From: Ignelater luminosus
Lineage: Eukaryota; Arthropoda; Insecta; Coleoptera; Elateridae
Direction of reading: 5' to 3'
NCBI GenBank assembly: GCA_011009095.1
Contig: VTPC01007218.1
Coordinates: 18,397-82,396 of the forward strand
Length of the DNA stretch: 64,000 nt
Part shown: positions 43,501 to 51,984 of the stretch, piece by piece
Position numbering within the stretch: the stretch's first letter is position 1
Layout of the letters: every line of letters begins with the position of its first letter
Position numbers and translations under genes: made by a program
The notes under the pieces: generated by a model
What the model saw: only the letters and a program-made list of their open reading frames with translations
Told to the model about the DNA's origin: nothing
Databases searched by the model: none

Positions 43501-46500
43501 TTTTAGAACTATTGGAAACTATATTTCCGGATTTATGTTTATAGGAATTGCATTTCACATTTTCAGCAAAAAACATCGTATTGTAATTTACAGCACTCAT
43601 TTTTCTAACATTGTGTATAATTTAAAATATAAGAACTCGCCGTCAACTAAGGTTTACACACAGACGAGTTCTAGTTAAAAAAGAAAATTATTTTTATACA
43701 TAATAGTTTTGAGAACTTAGTAAGACCGTAGGACTCAATCTTCTTCGGAAAGAATCCTCACTGCCAATCATGTACTGCAGTTATAAACTTACCAACACTA
43801 CGAAAATTGTTTCAACAAAAGAGATAAGTACAAATCATTAAATGTGATCAAATCTGACGACAAGCTAAGCTATTAAAGATTTCAATCAGCATTTAATATG
43901 ACAGCTATTGTAACAACACTTATTGAATGGAGTAACCGATCCTTTGTACCAGTACCTAACTTTCTCACTCTTTGCATTTACTAGCTTAGTGCAGTTTTAA
44001 GATTAATTATAAATGCTATAGGATTCTATCTGATCCCAAGAGATCAAATATTACATTTCAACATTTCACAACCGCATAGCTGTTATGTTCCCTTGCAGCA
44101 CACCGAACACAAAATTTACAGAGGGTGACAACTGAAGCGGTAAACTTTTTGCCTTACCTTTACAAGCTTCTGATATAATCTAGAAATTTGCACTTTTGGA
44201 ATGTTCCTGCTTTTGACGGCGTTAGAACAGAAATGTTCTTAAGACCAAGACCATTAAGTACTTAGGTTTTTTTTGCACAAAAACATTTTGTTTGTCGTTT
44301 TATTTACCAAGCTTTATTTATGCCTTCTATATTTGCTGTAATTCTGTCGTTACTGAGGTACTAATAGATTTACAAATGTTTTTACTTTTTTGTTTGAATA
44401 GATTTCAGTAGGTAAGTAAGTAGTAAGGTTTTTGATATCAGAAACGTTATGTTCTTCTCGTCACTTCCGTAAAAGTAAATAATTATCAAATAAGAAATTT
44501 CTTGAAAATCGTTTCGTTTTAAATACAGAAAACATAACCATTAAAACTACTGCTTGTTCCAATTTAGATTTCGGGCCTTAGTAATAGTCCTATATCAAAA
44601 ATTAAACGCATTTGAACACAAGAGTTTCCATGGTACTAAACACGTTTAACGTTAGACCGTTGATTGTGTGTTTTTTCCCAACCACGCTAAAACGTTTTAA
44701 ATTTTTTTACCTCCAGTTTTTTAACTTTGATTTTATTTTTATTCCTGAACTTTCACTGATGATTTTACCGTATAATTAACTATCACTTTTCGATTCCTAA
44801 TGTTTTTGTGAGGTCAGAGTGCAATATACTTTTATTTTCATTATGTTTGAGTACTGTTTCTTTGCAATTCACTGTTTAGATTACAAAGAGAATTTAATCA
44901 TTTTTAAGATTAAAACTATTTAATAGTTTATATCGAAATTACCAAGATTCATATTCACTACAATAACAGCTCTGTTATATTTCATGTTATCTATTTCCAA
45001 CTTTCGAGTTATTTACTTTTTTTAAAAGTCCCAATTTCACAAGCCTAAGGTTATATTAGAATGGTATGTAATTTGCACATCGTAAATTTTTTCATGTTAT
45101 AATTTATTTTTCCACTGTTATTAATTGAATTAGCAAAAACTATTAATAGCGCTTGTTTTAAGTTCAGTAGGTTCGTGTAACTTCTGTTTTTACTTCTTAA
45201 TTTGATAATTTTGTTTATTATAAGTAATTAAACTTTTAAATGGAACTTGAAGATATAATTACATGCTGTTAACAAATAGTAAACCTTTTCACCTGCTTCT
45301 TTCTCGGACGAGAAATTAAGAAGCAAGGGAAAGTATACTTAGTACCTAACTGTAATAACTGCTTTACATTATGAAACTGAAAATGTAGTCTTTCAGATGG
45401 TTTCTAGATGAACATTTAACTTTCAGGAAGTTCAAAGACTAAGATTCACGAATAATCCGTATAATAAGTATAAAACTTTGTGAATAGATTGTCTGACATT
45501 TTGTCTTCGAGTTCTTTTTAATTTTTCTATATTGCGATAATTACTTTTAGCTTTGGAGTAAGAATTTTTTTAAACATGTTACGGCTACGTTTATAATAGA
45601 ACAACTATGTACCTACCGAGTTTTATGACAATATTTAGAAATGTGTCGTTTGTAAAATTTTGTTTTTACTAACTGCATAGTCTGCGACTCAACAGTGTAA
45701 CGGGAAAATGCCCAAAAGTATGCACAAATCCCGTATAAGCCAGATATCGGTAGATGTTCAAGCCCATAGTTCATGTCGAAGACGGGAGTAGGTTCCAAAA
45801 TAGTAAATAACCCAGGCTTTGATGATCTTATCTGAGCCTAAAACTTAGCTTTTAGCTGAAAAGCCTAAAAGAGATACCAAAAGGGCGCCAGGAGACAGTG
45901 CCACACAAAACGATGTAATACTCAAAGCATTTGAACAAAACAACATAAAAATACAAACAAATATATGTAACATAAACAATTATTCCTTACTCTAAATCTG
46001 GAGGTCCTTTGAGTTTCCAGCAACTTTTCCAAATACAAAAGAACTGAATTTACACTAAATTTAATTACGAGAAGGCATGGTTTCAACCCCAATAAATTTT
46101 TAAACACTTAACTTCCACAAACACAAAACTTTAATTTTCTCAATAACGAAGAGAATACCAGATCTCTCGATGGACACTGAAGATGGGATATTAATTCCAT
46201 CAGCCAGGGAGTATGACGAAGATAGCGGAATCAAAGAACACCAGGTACATAACGGAGATTTTCGTAATGACTAAACCAAAACTCAAGAAGAAAGTGGGAC
46301 TAAATAATTTCCAAATAACTGGCTCGACACAGTTACTTCTTTACACGATCCTTCTAATGAAGACCGGGACGATGAGCTTGTCGTTCATCTCCACATACTA
46401 GTAAAAATACAGGTAACACCTTTCAGCATTTGAATTTTTAAAGTTCGTCCGCACAATGATGCGTCAATATTTTAATTCTCAAAGAGGGCTCCCTCGAGGA

Positions 46501-48239
46501 TTAACTCAAAATGCAAATTAATGCCCATAAACCATAAACCAAATAGAAAACCAAAGCAAATTCACAGCCACTAAAAGATCGAGACAAAACGCGAGAAGCA
46601 CCGGGTCCGCTTGGACCCGCGAGGGCGCGGTGAACACCCTCATTCCACGGTGTCCAAATTTCGACTCCCCGAGAAAATCATAAAGTACCAACAAAGGGAA
46701 CGGTTTGGCAAAATAGAAAAGTCAGTTGTACACGATATCCCTAAATAAAATACAGACGATAAATTGGATAATGGAAAACTACTGGATATCATTTCTTTAC
46801 TGTAGAACTGTCTTCTGCCAGACATGAATTAGCAAATTACGAACATGTTCTTTCTTGGAAATACAGTTGAAAAATATAACAAAGATTTAAAAACAGCACA
46901 AAGCACGTTCGGGTCATAAAATAACGTATCGGATTTCACCAATGAAAGAAATACAAAACCATTTATCGAACACATTTTAATTCTTAACAACAGAACTCCA
47001 AAGAAAAATATCTGTTAGCAATATACACAACTTGCTAAACATTAAAAAGTAAGACGAAGCGATAAATTTATATTAAATGAATGTATTTAAAGCAAAATTT
47101 AACGTAAAATTCGGATACGTATGCGAAACTTTAAAATGACATTACAACAGATCTTTAAAGAAGAAAAGCAATATCCAAAAAGACCAAATTTCAGAAACTT
47201 CTACTGAAACCAAAGACAAAGATCTAACCATGAAAAAGTTGACCGACAGTAGATAGGTTAGTTGAATTAGTATCAATAGAGTTTTGTTTCCATCCAATCC
47301 AAAAATTAACAAGAGCTATTTTAGATAAAAAAGTTTCTCTCGTACAAGCATTGTTTCCACAAAACAGCTATTTCACTAATTCTAACTTGCGTTTTTGTCC
47401 AAATCTTACTTTTTTGGTGTACTGTTTAATACTGTAATGTTATAACGGTTAGCGTAATTTAAAGTAATACATTGTAGTTTTCCATCAGGTGCCATTTTAA
47501 ACAAGATGTGTCATAACGCGTAAAAACACAATAAAATCAAAAGCATCGTTATTATAATTCTGGCTTCGCTAAGTATTTATTAATTATTAACTACAGTTAA
47601 AATACTACAAGAAAACTTGTTACGATTTTTAGCATAAGCATAGAAATATTAAAGTGTCAACAATCTTATATGAAACAGTGTTTATCCATAGACTTGGAGA
47701 TAATTAATTATTGTTAATTTTGTTAAAGGTGGTAACACCTTCCCAATTTGAAGGCGATTTGGGTATCACCAACTTTAAGGAACCAATTACTCCAGCTCAA
47801 GCATTTCTGATGGAAGCAGTTTTAACTTTTCCACTAGTTTTTGTGGTCCACGCCGTTTCAGATAGCAGAAGGAATGATATAAAAGGTTCTGCTCCCTTAG
47901 CTGTTGGATTGAGTATTTCAGCTAGTCACCTATGTGGAGTATGTGTTAAAGACTATTTACCCTAAGTATTTAAAATAAAAATGTATTAATTTTTAGATTA
48001 AACACACTGGATCTAGTATTAATCCTGCAAGGAGTTTTGGTCCTGCTGTCATCATGGGGCTTTGGGAAAATCACTGGGTAAGTAATACAGATCGATCTTA
48101 GACAAGAACAAAATTTAGCTTGTTTTTCTTTTACTTGCAGGTTTATTGGGCTGGACCTATAATTGGAGGAGTAGTCGCTGGACTTGTATACAAGTTTATA
48201 TTTAAAGTACGAAAAACGGATGATTCATATGATTTTTAA
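1562..48239 (+). CDS. Aquaporin (insect DRIP/PRIP-like water channel), whole gene, 6 coding exons
   Basis: Plasma-membrane water channel of the MIP family, 247 aa, the usual length for an insect aquaporin. Coding exons: 1562-1586, 8721-8905, 39575-39718, 47729-47938, 47997-48077, 48141-48239. All junctions are GT..AG and the frame closes exactly (phase 1 after exon 1, phase 0 after the rest). Both signature loops are present: NPA at residues 81-83 (GCHINPAVT) and 197-199 (SSINPARS). By alignment with human AQP1 the aromatic/arginine filter is F61, H185, S194 and R200, the narrow water-selective type rather than a glycerol channel. Six hydrophobic segments can be followed. The C-terminus ends in DDSYDF, like many insect orthologues. 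Introns 1 to 3 are 7.1, 30.7 and 8.0 kb, while introns 4 and 5 are 58 and 63 bases. The start has no rival: exon 1 supplies only eight codons plus one base. Other first exons inside the large introns remain possible. DRIP versus PRIP cannot be settled without a tree. Confidence 0.93.
5994..6134. repeat. Degenerate 15-bp minisatellite
   Basis: About nine units follow a pattern like ATTAGACGAAATNNN, for example attagacaaaatgga, tttagacgaattgcc, attaaacgaaatagc and attagacgaattgaa. Units in the middle are 17-19 bases, so the array has drifted. Because 15 is divisible by 3, the opposite strand stays open and gives a pentapeptide-periodic, hydrophobic translation at about 5864-6148. That open frame is a by-product of the repeat, not a gene. 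Confidence 0.8.
7101..7349. repeat. Diverged two-copy tandem duplication (about 133-bp period)
   Basis: Copy 1 is 7101-7216 and copy 2 is 7234-7349. Both run from GTGGTGAT through TTAGCACA, GGAATAGAA, GTCACGG and GAGAAAACCT to AAGGTTA, with many substitutions and small indels in between. The similarity is visible directly. The age and origin are unknown. Confidence 0.7.
8721..8905 (+). CDS. Aquaporin coding exon 2 (TM1-TM2)
   Basis: Encodes residues 9-70, including the insect N-terminal motif [17 protein letters not shown]1 ([16 protein letters not shown]) and TM2, with filter residue F61 in [12 protein letters not shown]. The acceptor is TTTTCAG and the donor is CAG|GTATTT. Confidence 0.93.
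9792..10377. mobile_element. Tc1/mariner-type MITE with ~125-bp terminal inverted repeats
   Basis: Left arm 9792-9916 and right arm about 10252-10377 are inverted copies differing at roughly a tenth of positions. Both start CAGTGTGGAAA and run inward to CTTATCCTGCATGTCCG. The element is flanked by TA on both sides (9790-9791 and 10378-10379), the target duplication of Tc1/mariner elements. There is no transposase. Two TGACGTCA sites lie just inside the left arm. Confidence 0.88.
9916..9946. promoter_or_regulatory. Two CRE-like palindromes (TGACGTCA) inside the MITE
   Basis: TGACGTCA occurs at 9916-9923 and again at 9939-9946, 23 bases apart. This is the full CREB/ATF consensus. The sites are seen directly. 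Whether they bind anything or affect the aquaporin gene is unknown. Confidence 0.5.
11235..11817. mobile_element. hAT-like nonautonomous element
   Basis: The ends are CAGGGACCTAGATCC and, inverted, CAGGTACCCGGACCG. They are flanked by 8-bp sequences ATGGTTCT (11227-11234) and ATAGTTCT (11818-11825), matching at 7 of 8, the duplication length of hAT elements. The interior near both ends is rich in GGTT/CGGTTTT motifs and has no transposase frame. The call rests on the end structure only. Confidence 0.68.
15678..16672 (+). mobile_element. hAT transposon, internally deleted (995 bp)
   Basis: Perfect 20-bp terminal inverted repeats (starting TAGGGATTGCAATCCC) are flanked by the 8-bp duplications TTCACGTA (15670-15677) and TTCACATA (16673-16680), 7 of 8 identical. 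The palindrome GCGGGATCCCGC is repeated near the ends (15717-15728, 15744-15755, 16597-16608, with variants at about 15700-15710 and 15774-15784), a likely subterminal transposase-binding array. It retains a C-terminal transposase frame at 15865-16311. The element is GC-rich at its left end compared with its surroundings. Confidence 0.93.
15865..16311 (+). pseudogene. hAT transposase C-terminal fragment (dimerisation domain)
   Basis: Open frame of 148 codons with no intact N-terminal half. A Lys/Glu-rich helical stretch (about residues 45-80) is followed by the hAT C-terminal dimerisation motif: [20 protein letters not shown], then [20 protein letters not shown] and FLRAHF. A full hAT transposase is about 600 aa and carries a BED finger and an RNase-H-like DDE core, both absent here. 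There is no convincing ATG near the start: the frame opens in the GC-rich 5' part of the element, and the first 30 residues may not be coding. It is most likely a relic inside a nonautonomous copy. Exaptation is possible but unsupported. Confidence 0.8.
17636..17865. mobile_element. Truncated Tc1/mariner-family end (same family as 40.3-41.6 kb)
   Basis: Starts TA|CAGTGTGTCCAAGATAAGG and continues through GGAAACGGTAAGAG, TTGTTGACGTTTGCAAAAT and ATCTTGGATAGTT, closely matching both arms of the element at 40259-41627. Only one end is present, and the opposite end was not found nearby. Confidence 0.7.
18083..18832 (-). mobile_element. P-element-like transposon, internally deleted (750 bp)
   Basis: The terminal inverted repeats match at 24 of the first 30 bases (CAAGGCTACCTAGAATTTC at the left, CAAAGCCACCTAAAATTTT read inward from the right). 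They are flanked by a perfect 8-bp duplication GCAAAAAC (18075-18082 and 18833-18840). An 8-bp duplication, ends beginning CA and a THAP domain together are the marks of the P-element superfamily. Only the THAP part of the transposase remains, read on the - strand from the right end. Confidence 0.85.
18425..18658 (-). pseudogene. THAP zinc-finger fragment of a P-element transposase
   Basis: Starting at the internal Met of a longer open frame, the 77 codons have the THAP C2CH layout: C5-x4-C10, the FP pair at 25-26, W34, and C49-x2-H52-F53 (IC-AGHF). Known role of the family: site-specific DNA binding at the transposon ends. The characteristic C-terminal part of THAP is replaced by an Asn/Lys-rich, AT-driven tail, and the catalytic RNase-H-like core is absent. 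It is therefore a deletion relic, although the finger itself looks undamaged. Confidence 0.78.
19118..19604. mobile_element. Short TIR element, TA-flanked (487 bp)
   Basis: Ends CAGGGTGTCTCAAG and, inverted, CAGGGTGTCCCAAG, each bordered by TA (19116-19117, 19605-19606). This is the pattern of Tc1/mariner-type MITEs. There is no transposase frame inside. Related single ends (CAGGGTGTC) occur at about 49070, 49740 and 50660. Confidence 0.75.
19926..20064. repeat. Diverged two-copy tandem duplication (~72-bp period)
   Basis: Copy 1 19926-19997 and copy 2 19998-20064 share CTTTA.CTTACTAAACA, ATGTAC, ACTTC.TAA, TAGAAG.CTTT and GGTA/AGTA blocks with small indels. Seen directly. Confidence 0.65.
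23401..23510 (+). mobile_element. Probable tRNA-derived SINE fragment
   Basis: A GC-rich patch in AT-rich intron DNA carries an A-box-like TTAGGTCTAGGGG and, about 75 bases later, a B-box-like GAGTTCAAATC, the spacing of a pol III promoter. The T and acceptor stems do not pair, so it is not a working tRNA gene. A SINE or tRNA relic is the best guess. Confidence 0.4.
24251..24457 (+). other. Coding-like, unrecognised hydrophilic open frame
   Basis: 68 codons ending TAG at 24455-24457. The frame opens at a TTG just after an in-frame TAA, with no ATG nearby. The composition (Ser, Glu, Lys, Asn, Pro; low in Leu and Phe) is unlike the AT-driven noise frames around it and resembles a disordered protein tail. 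I do not recognise it. It may be a fragment of a retroelement or a processed pseudogene. An AG at the start (TCCAG|CGCC) could act as a splice acceptor for an unknown last exon. Confidence 0.25.
25105..25276. mobile_element. Possible small TA-flanked TIR element
   Basis: CAGGATGTATTC after TA at the left and, inverted, TAGGGTGTCTTT at the right are loosely similar to the CAGGGTGTC family. The inverted match is poor beyond about 12 bases, so this is weak. Confidence 0.3.
31244..31370 (+). mobile_element. Probable tRNA-derived SINE
   Basis: The tRNA-like head GGTCTGGATAGAGCAGCGG is followed about 75 bases later by the B-box-like GGAATCGAATTCGC. It is GC-rich against its surroundings. A similar B box (GGAGTCGAATTCGG) occurs in opposite orientation at about 34.28 kb, suggesting a dispersed family. 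It is not a foldable tRNA gene by eye. Confidence 0.5.
34190..34365 (-). mobile_element. Probable tRNA-derived SINE (opposite orientation)
   Basis: Read on the - strand, a tRNA-like stretch with TGTCTGGCTAAGCTG is followed by the B-box-like GGAGTCGAATTCGGCC, then a non-tRNA body. It is one of the few GC-rich patches in the intron and shares its B box with the copy at 31.3 kb. Two short overlapping + strand open frames here have no motif and are not called. Confidence 0.45.
36107..36325 (-). mobile_element. Transposon remnant: C-terminal coding relic plus one TIR-like end
   Basis: At its left end TA|CAGTGTGTTCCATTAACG resembles a Tc1/mariner-type terminus. Just inside it, on the - strand, a short frame (about 36164-36310) reads [20 protein letters not shown] and [11 protein letters not shown] before a stop, with balanced codon use unlike its surroundings. 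This looks like the last 45-50 codons of a transposase next to its 3' end. The family is not identified and no second end was found. Confidence 0.45.
39575..39718 (+). CDS. Aquaporin coding exon 3 (first NPA loop, TM3)
   Basis: 48 codons, residues 71-118, with [19 protein letters not shown] (loop B and first NPA) and TM3 ([20 protein letters not shown]). The acceptor is TTTTTCAG and the donor is AGG|GTAAGT. Confidence 0.95.
40259..41627 (-). mobile_element. Tc1/mariner-type transposon with long inverted arms and transposase relic
   Basis: The arms 40259-40535 plus 40690-40755 and about 41275-41627 are inverted copies (sharing AAACGGTAAGAGCTACAGA, TTAGTTTTCCGAT, AAAAAGTGGCAC and GGCTGTGAAAAC). 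The left arm has about 160 bases of extra sequence. The right end GAACACGCTA is followed by TA; the left end is eroded. The loop holds a broken transposase on the - strand. Fragments of the same family lie at 17636-17865 and 50460-50578. Confidence 0.8.
40985..41215 (-). pseudogene. Broken mariner-type transposase C-terminal region
   Basis: On the - strand the frame reads [14 protein letters not shown] and then, after a one-base shift in a T run near 41140, [16 protein letters not shown] and beyond, with stop codons further on. The RSPDLTPLDFFLW-like motif is the hallmark around the last catalytic Asp of Tc1/mariner-superfamily DDE transposases. The N-terminal helix-turn-helix and the first Asp were not found. 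This is a dead relic. Confidence 0.75.
46140..46900 (+). pseudogene. Decayed coding remnant (probable retroelement), unidentified
   Basis: Several short frames on the + strand have protein-like composition, for example [20 protein letters not shown] at about 46170-46230, then (after stops and a shift) [20 protein letters not shown] at about 46307-46366. The strand is A-rich and less AT-biased than nearby intron DNA. A GC-rich stem GGGTCC-GCTT-GGACCC lies at about 46604-46619. This looks like a mutated gag/pol-type remnant, but no family motif was recognised. Confidence 0.35.
47729..47938 (+). CDS. Aquaporin coding exon 4 (loop C, TM4-TM5)
   Basis: 70 codons, residues 119-188: [18 protein letters not shown]4 ([19 protein letters not shown]), then TM5 with filter residue H185 in SASHLCG. 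The acceptor is TTAAAG and the donor is GGA|GTATGT. Reading through the donor hits a stop soon after. Confidence 0.95.
47997..48077 (+). CDS. Aquaporin coding exon 5 (second NPA loop)
   Basis: 27 codons, residues 189-215, with [19 protein letters not shown]: loop E, the second NPA, filter residues S194 and R200. The flanking introns are only 58 and 63 bases. Confidence 0.95.
48141..48239 (+). CDS. Aquaporin coding exon 6 (TM6, C-terminus, stop)
   Basis: [20 protein letters not shown] (TM6) followed by the short cytosolic tail [12 protein letters not shown] and TAA. The acceptor is TTGCAG. Candidate poly(A) signals AATAAA lie at 48818-48823 and 48837-48842, giving a 3' UTR of about 0.6 kb. 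Confidence 0.95.
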   Translation, partial: VYWAGPIIGGVVAGLVYKFIFKVRKTDDSYDF

Positions 48240-48817
48240 ACTCTGTCTGGTTTGATATGTATTAAATTCTACACCTTCGATATGAATTTTTAGGGTACTA
48301 CTTTGTTGAGGCCGCAATTTTGTGGAGTTTATCGTTGTCCTACTCTATTGCTTCTGATCTGTAGCTGCATAGAGGCTGTCCCCTTCTTTCTGCATTCTTG
48401 TTCCTTTTTTAAATTGTTTTATGTTGATTTCTTGTACTTAATTTAACACTTTCTTTAATATGTAGATCATAAATGTTATGCCTATTTTGTAAGTAATTTA
48501 TAAAACTTTGTTGATTAGACAAACAACATAAATTCTTGATATAAGTATGTTAAGTAACTGTATTGTTCTAAATGTTAACGTCCTTGTCTGTTTTACTGCT
48601 AATTATTTTACGAATAATTTATTTTGAACAATTTTAAGTATCTTTATGCTTAAAATGCTTACGAATAATTTACTTTTTTATAAAAGTACTACTAGTGTTT
48701 TAGTTGTGTACGTAGGTATATCAGACAAGCAAATTTGTATAAAGCAAATTTTAATATTAGTTCAAATTGTTATTACCTATTAGTTAAGTATTAGACGTCT
48801 AATATTACATGTAATAT

Positions 48818-48842
48818 AATAAATACATTAAGTTGGAATAAA
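48818..48842 (+). terminator. Aquaporin poly(A) signal candidates
   Basis: Two AATAAA hexamers (48818-48823 and 48837-48842), 580-600 bases after the stop codon. They are plausible but not unique in such AT-rich DNA. Confidence 0.4.
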
Positions 48843-50459
48843 ATACAATTTTTAAATTTTATCTGCTGCTTGAAATAAACTGTAGACAAAATACAAGTCT
48901 GACAATTTTGCGCTGCGCCGCATCTTAGAATGGAAAGATGTTCTCATTTTAAAAGTGTCTCGCAGATCTAAATGTAACGAAATGAATAATCTTGTCTTTT
49001 GTTTTTACACTATTATACACATCAACAACACTTTTTTTATGTCCTGTACTTAAATCAATTATCAAATACAGGGTGTCCCAACTGTCTGTTATTGGAAGAC
49101 AGCGTCGTTAACATAGTGTATTATGTACCAAGAGATTAAAAACGTTTTTTATTCCCTGAAGGGATGTTTAAAGCACGAGACTAGACACGAGTCACTACGC
49201 AAACTGTATTTATTACTACCATCTCAATCGTCAGTCGGTGATGCCGACTAATTACAGACAGGTAAATAGGTAGAATTCAATAACCTAAAACGATCTCAGC
49301 TTAGTTATATACAATAAAATAACAAAAAGTAATCATTAAGATCCTATAACTGGAGTTACCATCAGTACCTACTCTTATTTTTTGAAATGTCATTTTATAT
49401 CATTCTTAATGCTTATAGTAGGCAAAAAAGCAATCTCTGACCCTAATAAATTTTTCCCATGTTAAAAAGTGTTATGATCTTACAGAACTGGGCAATACTC
49501 ACATTAATAATTAATTAAGTACTTTCCACGAGAAAGTAATGCTAACTGCATTATTTTTTTTCAATGTTTATCCAGAAATAATGCCAAGTTACTTTCTAAA
49601 TGTAATAAACTACCACTTTTAATTACTCCAGGGTAATATTACATTACTCACTAATAATTTCATTATATTTAAGGTAATTACATTACTTAAATTATTTTTC
49701 GTTTGCGAAGTTAAGAAAAATAAAATAATTATGCTTGTACAGGGTGTCTCAACATAACACCTACAACGCTTAACCACTGATTCTGGAGAACAAATGACGA
49801 TTTATCGAAAAAAAGTTAAGTAAAAAGTTTTTCGTTTTTGAGTTATAAGCTGTCAAAGTCAACACACTTTTTTCTTAATTTAACTGCATCTCACTGAATC
49901 TATCGATTATAATAAAATTTAGTATGTTGGCTTGTGGGGTTAAGATGATCTTTTTCCTTTTTCGATAAAATTAATAATTTGGAACACAAAGTTTTACACG
50001 CACACCTCTTTTTGAAGGTCTAGAACTGCTTCTATTGGCAAAATTTTAAAATTTGAGTACTAATATTTAAAAATTCACTTCTTCTGCAAGAAAATTCACC
50101 TCTTACAATTGTTTTGTAAATTCAACCGTTTTCGAGAACATTAAGCTTTTTTGAATGCTTGAAAGATCGTTACTAATTTTGTCACGGGTAAAGTAAATCG
50201 CATTGCCATGGAAATAATAATAACTTTATGAAACAAATTCTTTAAGCTGGATATTCCAACAGTACTCTTTTACTCGCGTAAAAGTTTTGTAGTTACTGTA
50301 AGCTTACTGTAACGTTCTCAACAATCTTTACTAAAATAAGCAAAAAGACTTAACGAATAATTTAATTCAAATTGTACAAAACATAAGAACAATACAAATG
50401 CAATTGACACGTTTAGATTTTTCGCTGCTCTCTAGTAGACTATGCATTTAAAAAAAAAA

Positions 50460-50578
50460 AAACAAAAACACCAGTAAACTGGCCTTTCGACTCGGCATCT
50501 TTTATCCCAATTAACTGACTTCGTATCTCTTACCCTTTACGAGATCCCAATGGTGAGCCTCGAATTTTGGACACACTA
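50460..50578. mobile_element. Mariner-family right-end fragment
   Basis: It runs from AACACCAG through TTTATCCCAATTAACTGAC, CTCTTACCCTTTACGAGATC to GGACACACTA followed by TA, matching the right arm of the element ending at 41627. Only about 120 bases remain. Confidence 0.65.
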
Positions 50579-50588
50579 TATTTAGATA

Positions 50589-50623
50589 TAGTAGTAGTAG
50601 TAATAATAATAATAATAATAATT
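50589..50623. repeat. Trinucleotide microsatellite (TAG)n(TAA)n
   Basis: About four TAG-type units pass into seven or eight TAA units. It lies just outside the end of the mariner fragment at 50578. Confidence 0.9.
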
Positions 50624-51087
50624 AAACAATTCATTTTATATTACGTTAGCGGAATATACAGGGTGTCCAGTAAATGCCAATAAAGCTTTATGTAGCAGCC
50701 TTTCTCAAATTGTGTCAAAATTGAAAATACGAATATTCCAACGTACTTAGATTTGCCCCACGGACCAAAAAGGAAATTTAAACTTGGGAACGCTGCTGCA
50801 GGCAAATACAAAATTATTCGAATACAGGAACCAAAGGATCGCAAGAAAACAAAGATTTATCAATTTTATTCCAGTGATCATGAACCATAAAATTGTCAAA
50901 ACTTGAAAGAATTGCTAGCAACTAATTTCGTCGAATTTATCAGTACACCCAAGACTTGCATGTTTGTCATATCTATTTTTTGGTGAGAATTCAATTCTTA
51001 ACATCTTCAAAAAGAGAAATGTAACAGTTCTGTGCTTTATTAAGGGTAATTGTCGTTTCAACAGGTTCATTTGTTGAATTGATAATG

Positions 51088-51487
51088 NNNNNNNNNNNNN
51101 NNNNNNNNNNNNNNNNNNNNNNNNNNNNNNNNNNNNNNNNNNNNNNNNNNNNNNNNNNNNNNNNNNNNNNNNNNNNNNNNNNNNNNNNNNNNNNNNNNNN
51201 NNNNNNNNNNNNNNNNNNNNNNNNNNNNNNNNNNNNNNNNNNNNNNNNNNNNNNNNNNNNNNNNNNNNNNNNNNNNNNNNNNNNNNNNNNNNNNNNNNNN
51301 NNNNNNNNNNNNNNNNNNNNNNNNNNNNNNNNNNNNNNNNNNNNNNNNNNNNNNNNNNNNNNNNNNNNNNNNNNNNNNNNNNNNNNNNNNNNNNNNNNNN
51401 NNNNNNNNNNNNNNNNNNNNNNNNNNNNNNNNNNNNNNNNNNNNNNNNNNNNNNNNNNNNNNNNNNNNNNNNNNNNNNNNNNNNNNN
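51088..51487. other. Assembly gap (400 N)
   Basis: Exactly 400 unknown bases, a scaffold gap. It lies next to the left arm of a long inverted repeat, so the missing sequence probably contains the outer end of that element. Any open frame drawn across it is an artefact. Confidence 0.99.
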
Positions 51488-51564
51488 TGATTTCTTGTCT
51501 TTTTGTTTTGCGTTCTTTACAGTTTATTTTGTTCTATTTAAAAATCAGTCTTTTTCAAGACTAA

Positions 51565-51984
51565 AGGCTGATTGACATTATCCTTTTTTCAACCTATTTT
51601 TTAGGATCAAACTTGAATCTATTTTCATCCTAGAATACAACCTAGTTTCAACCCAAGTTTTGGTATTTAACATGAAGTTTACCGAAATTAATTTTTCCAA
51701 GTTCATTGCTATTCATTTGTTTATTTGTTACAATGTTGAATAAAAAAGATAAAAATTTTTTCATTATCGGCAACAGTTGGTAATGTTGAAACGTCGTTTA
51801 CTGCGCAAGTCTAGGATAGAATTTAGCATCAAAATAGGTCCGGATCTAGTTTGTCAATCTACTTTCTAGCAGCTTCTAGGATGAAAAAAGGATGGCATTT
51901 CACATTATAAGAAACCATCCTAGACGTCTAGGTTCTAATTTATAGCGAGAAAAAGGTTGAAAATAGGATAATGTCAATCAGCCT
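51565..51984. mobile_element. PIF/Harbinger-like MITE (420 bp)
   Basis: Terminal inverted repeats AGGCTGATTGACATTATCC continue into an AT/TC-rich region. They are flanked by TAA on both sides (51562-51564, 51985-51987), the TWA duplication of PIF/Harbinger elements. The matching position in the right arm of the host repeat lacks the insertion, giving an empty-site control. There is no transposase. Confidence 0.85.

Larger units (their letters stand above)
39719..47728 (+). other. Aquaporin intron 3 (8.0 kb)
   Basis: Contains a Tc1/mariner-type element (40259-41627) and a decayed coding-like region (about 46140-46900). A GC-richer patch at 43020-43200 has TAGCGCGCTA and CACGTG motifs but no recognisable feature. 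About 41.7-43.0 and 43.7-45.8 kb hold nothing I can identify. Confidence 0.65.
48860..51087. other. Intergenic DNA with transposon ends
   Basis: No gene seen. It holds single CAGGGTGTC ends after TA at about 49070, 49740 and 50660, a TAATG/ATTAC-rich patch at 49520-49700, a mariner-family fragment (50460-50578) and a microsatellite (50589-50623). Confidence 0.6.

Noticed and set aside
45613-46107. Two 61-codon - strand frames
   Set aside because: No motifs and AT-driven composition. The region may border the decayed element, but the frames themselves are not supported.
47939-47965. Extension of aquaporin exon 4 to the stop at 47965
   Set aside because: Read-through of the GTATGT donor. It would remove the second NPA loop, whereas the spliced frame is perfect.
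51079-51564. 161-codon open frame on the + strand
   Set aside because: It is made of the 400-N gap; only a few real codons remain at either side.
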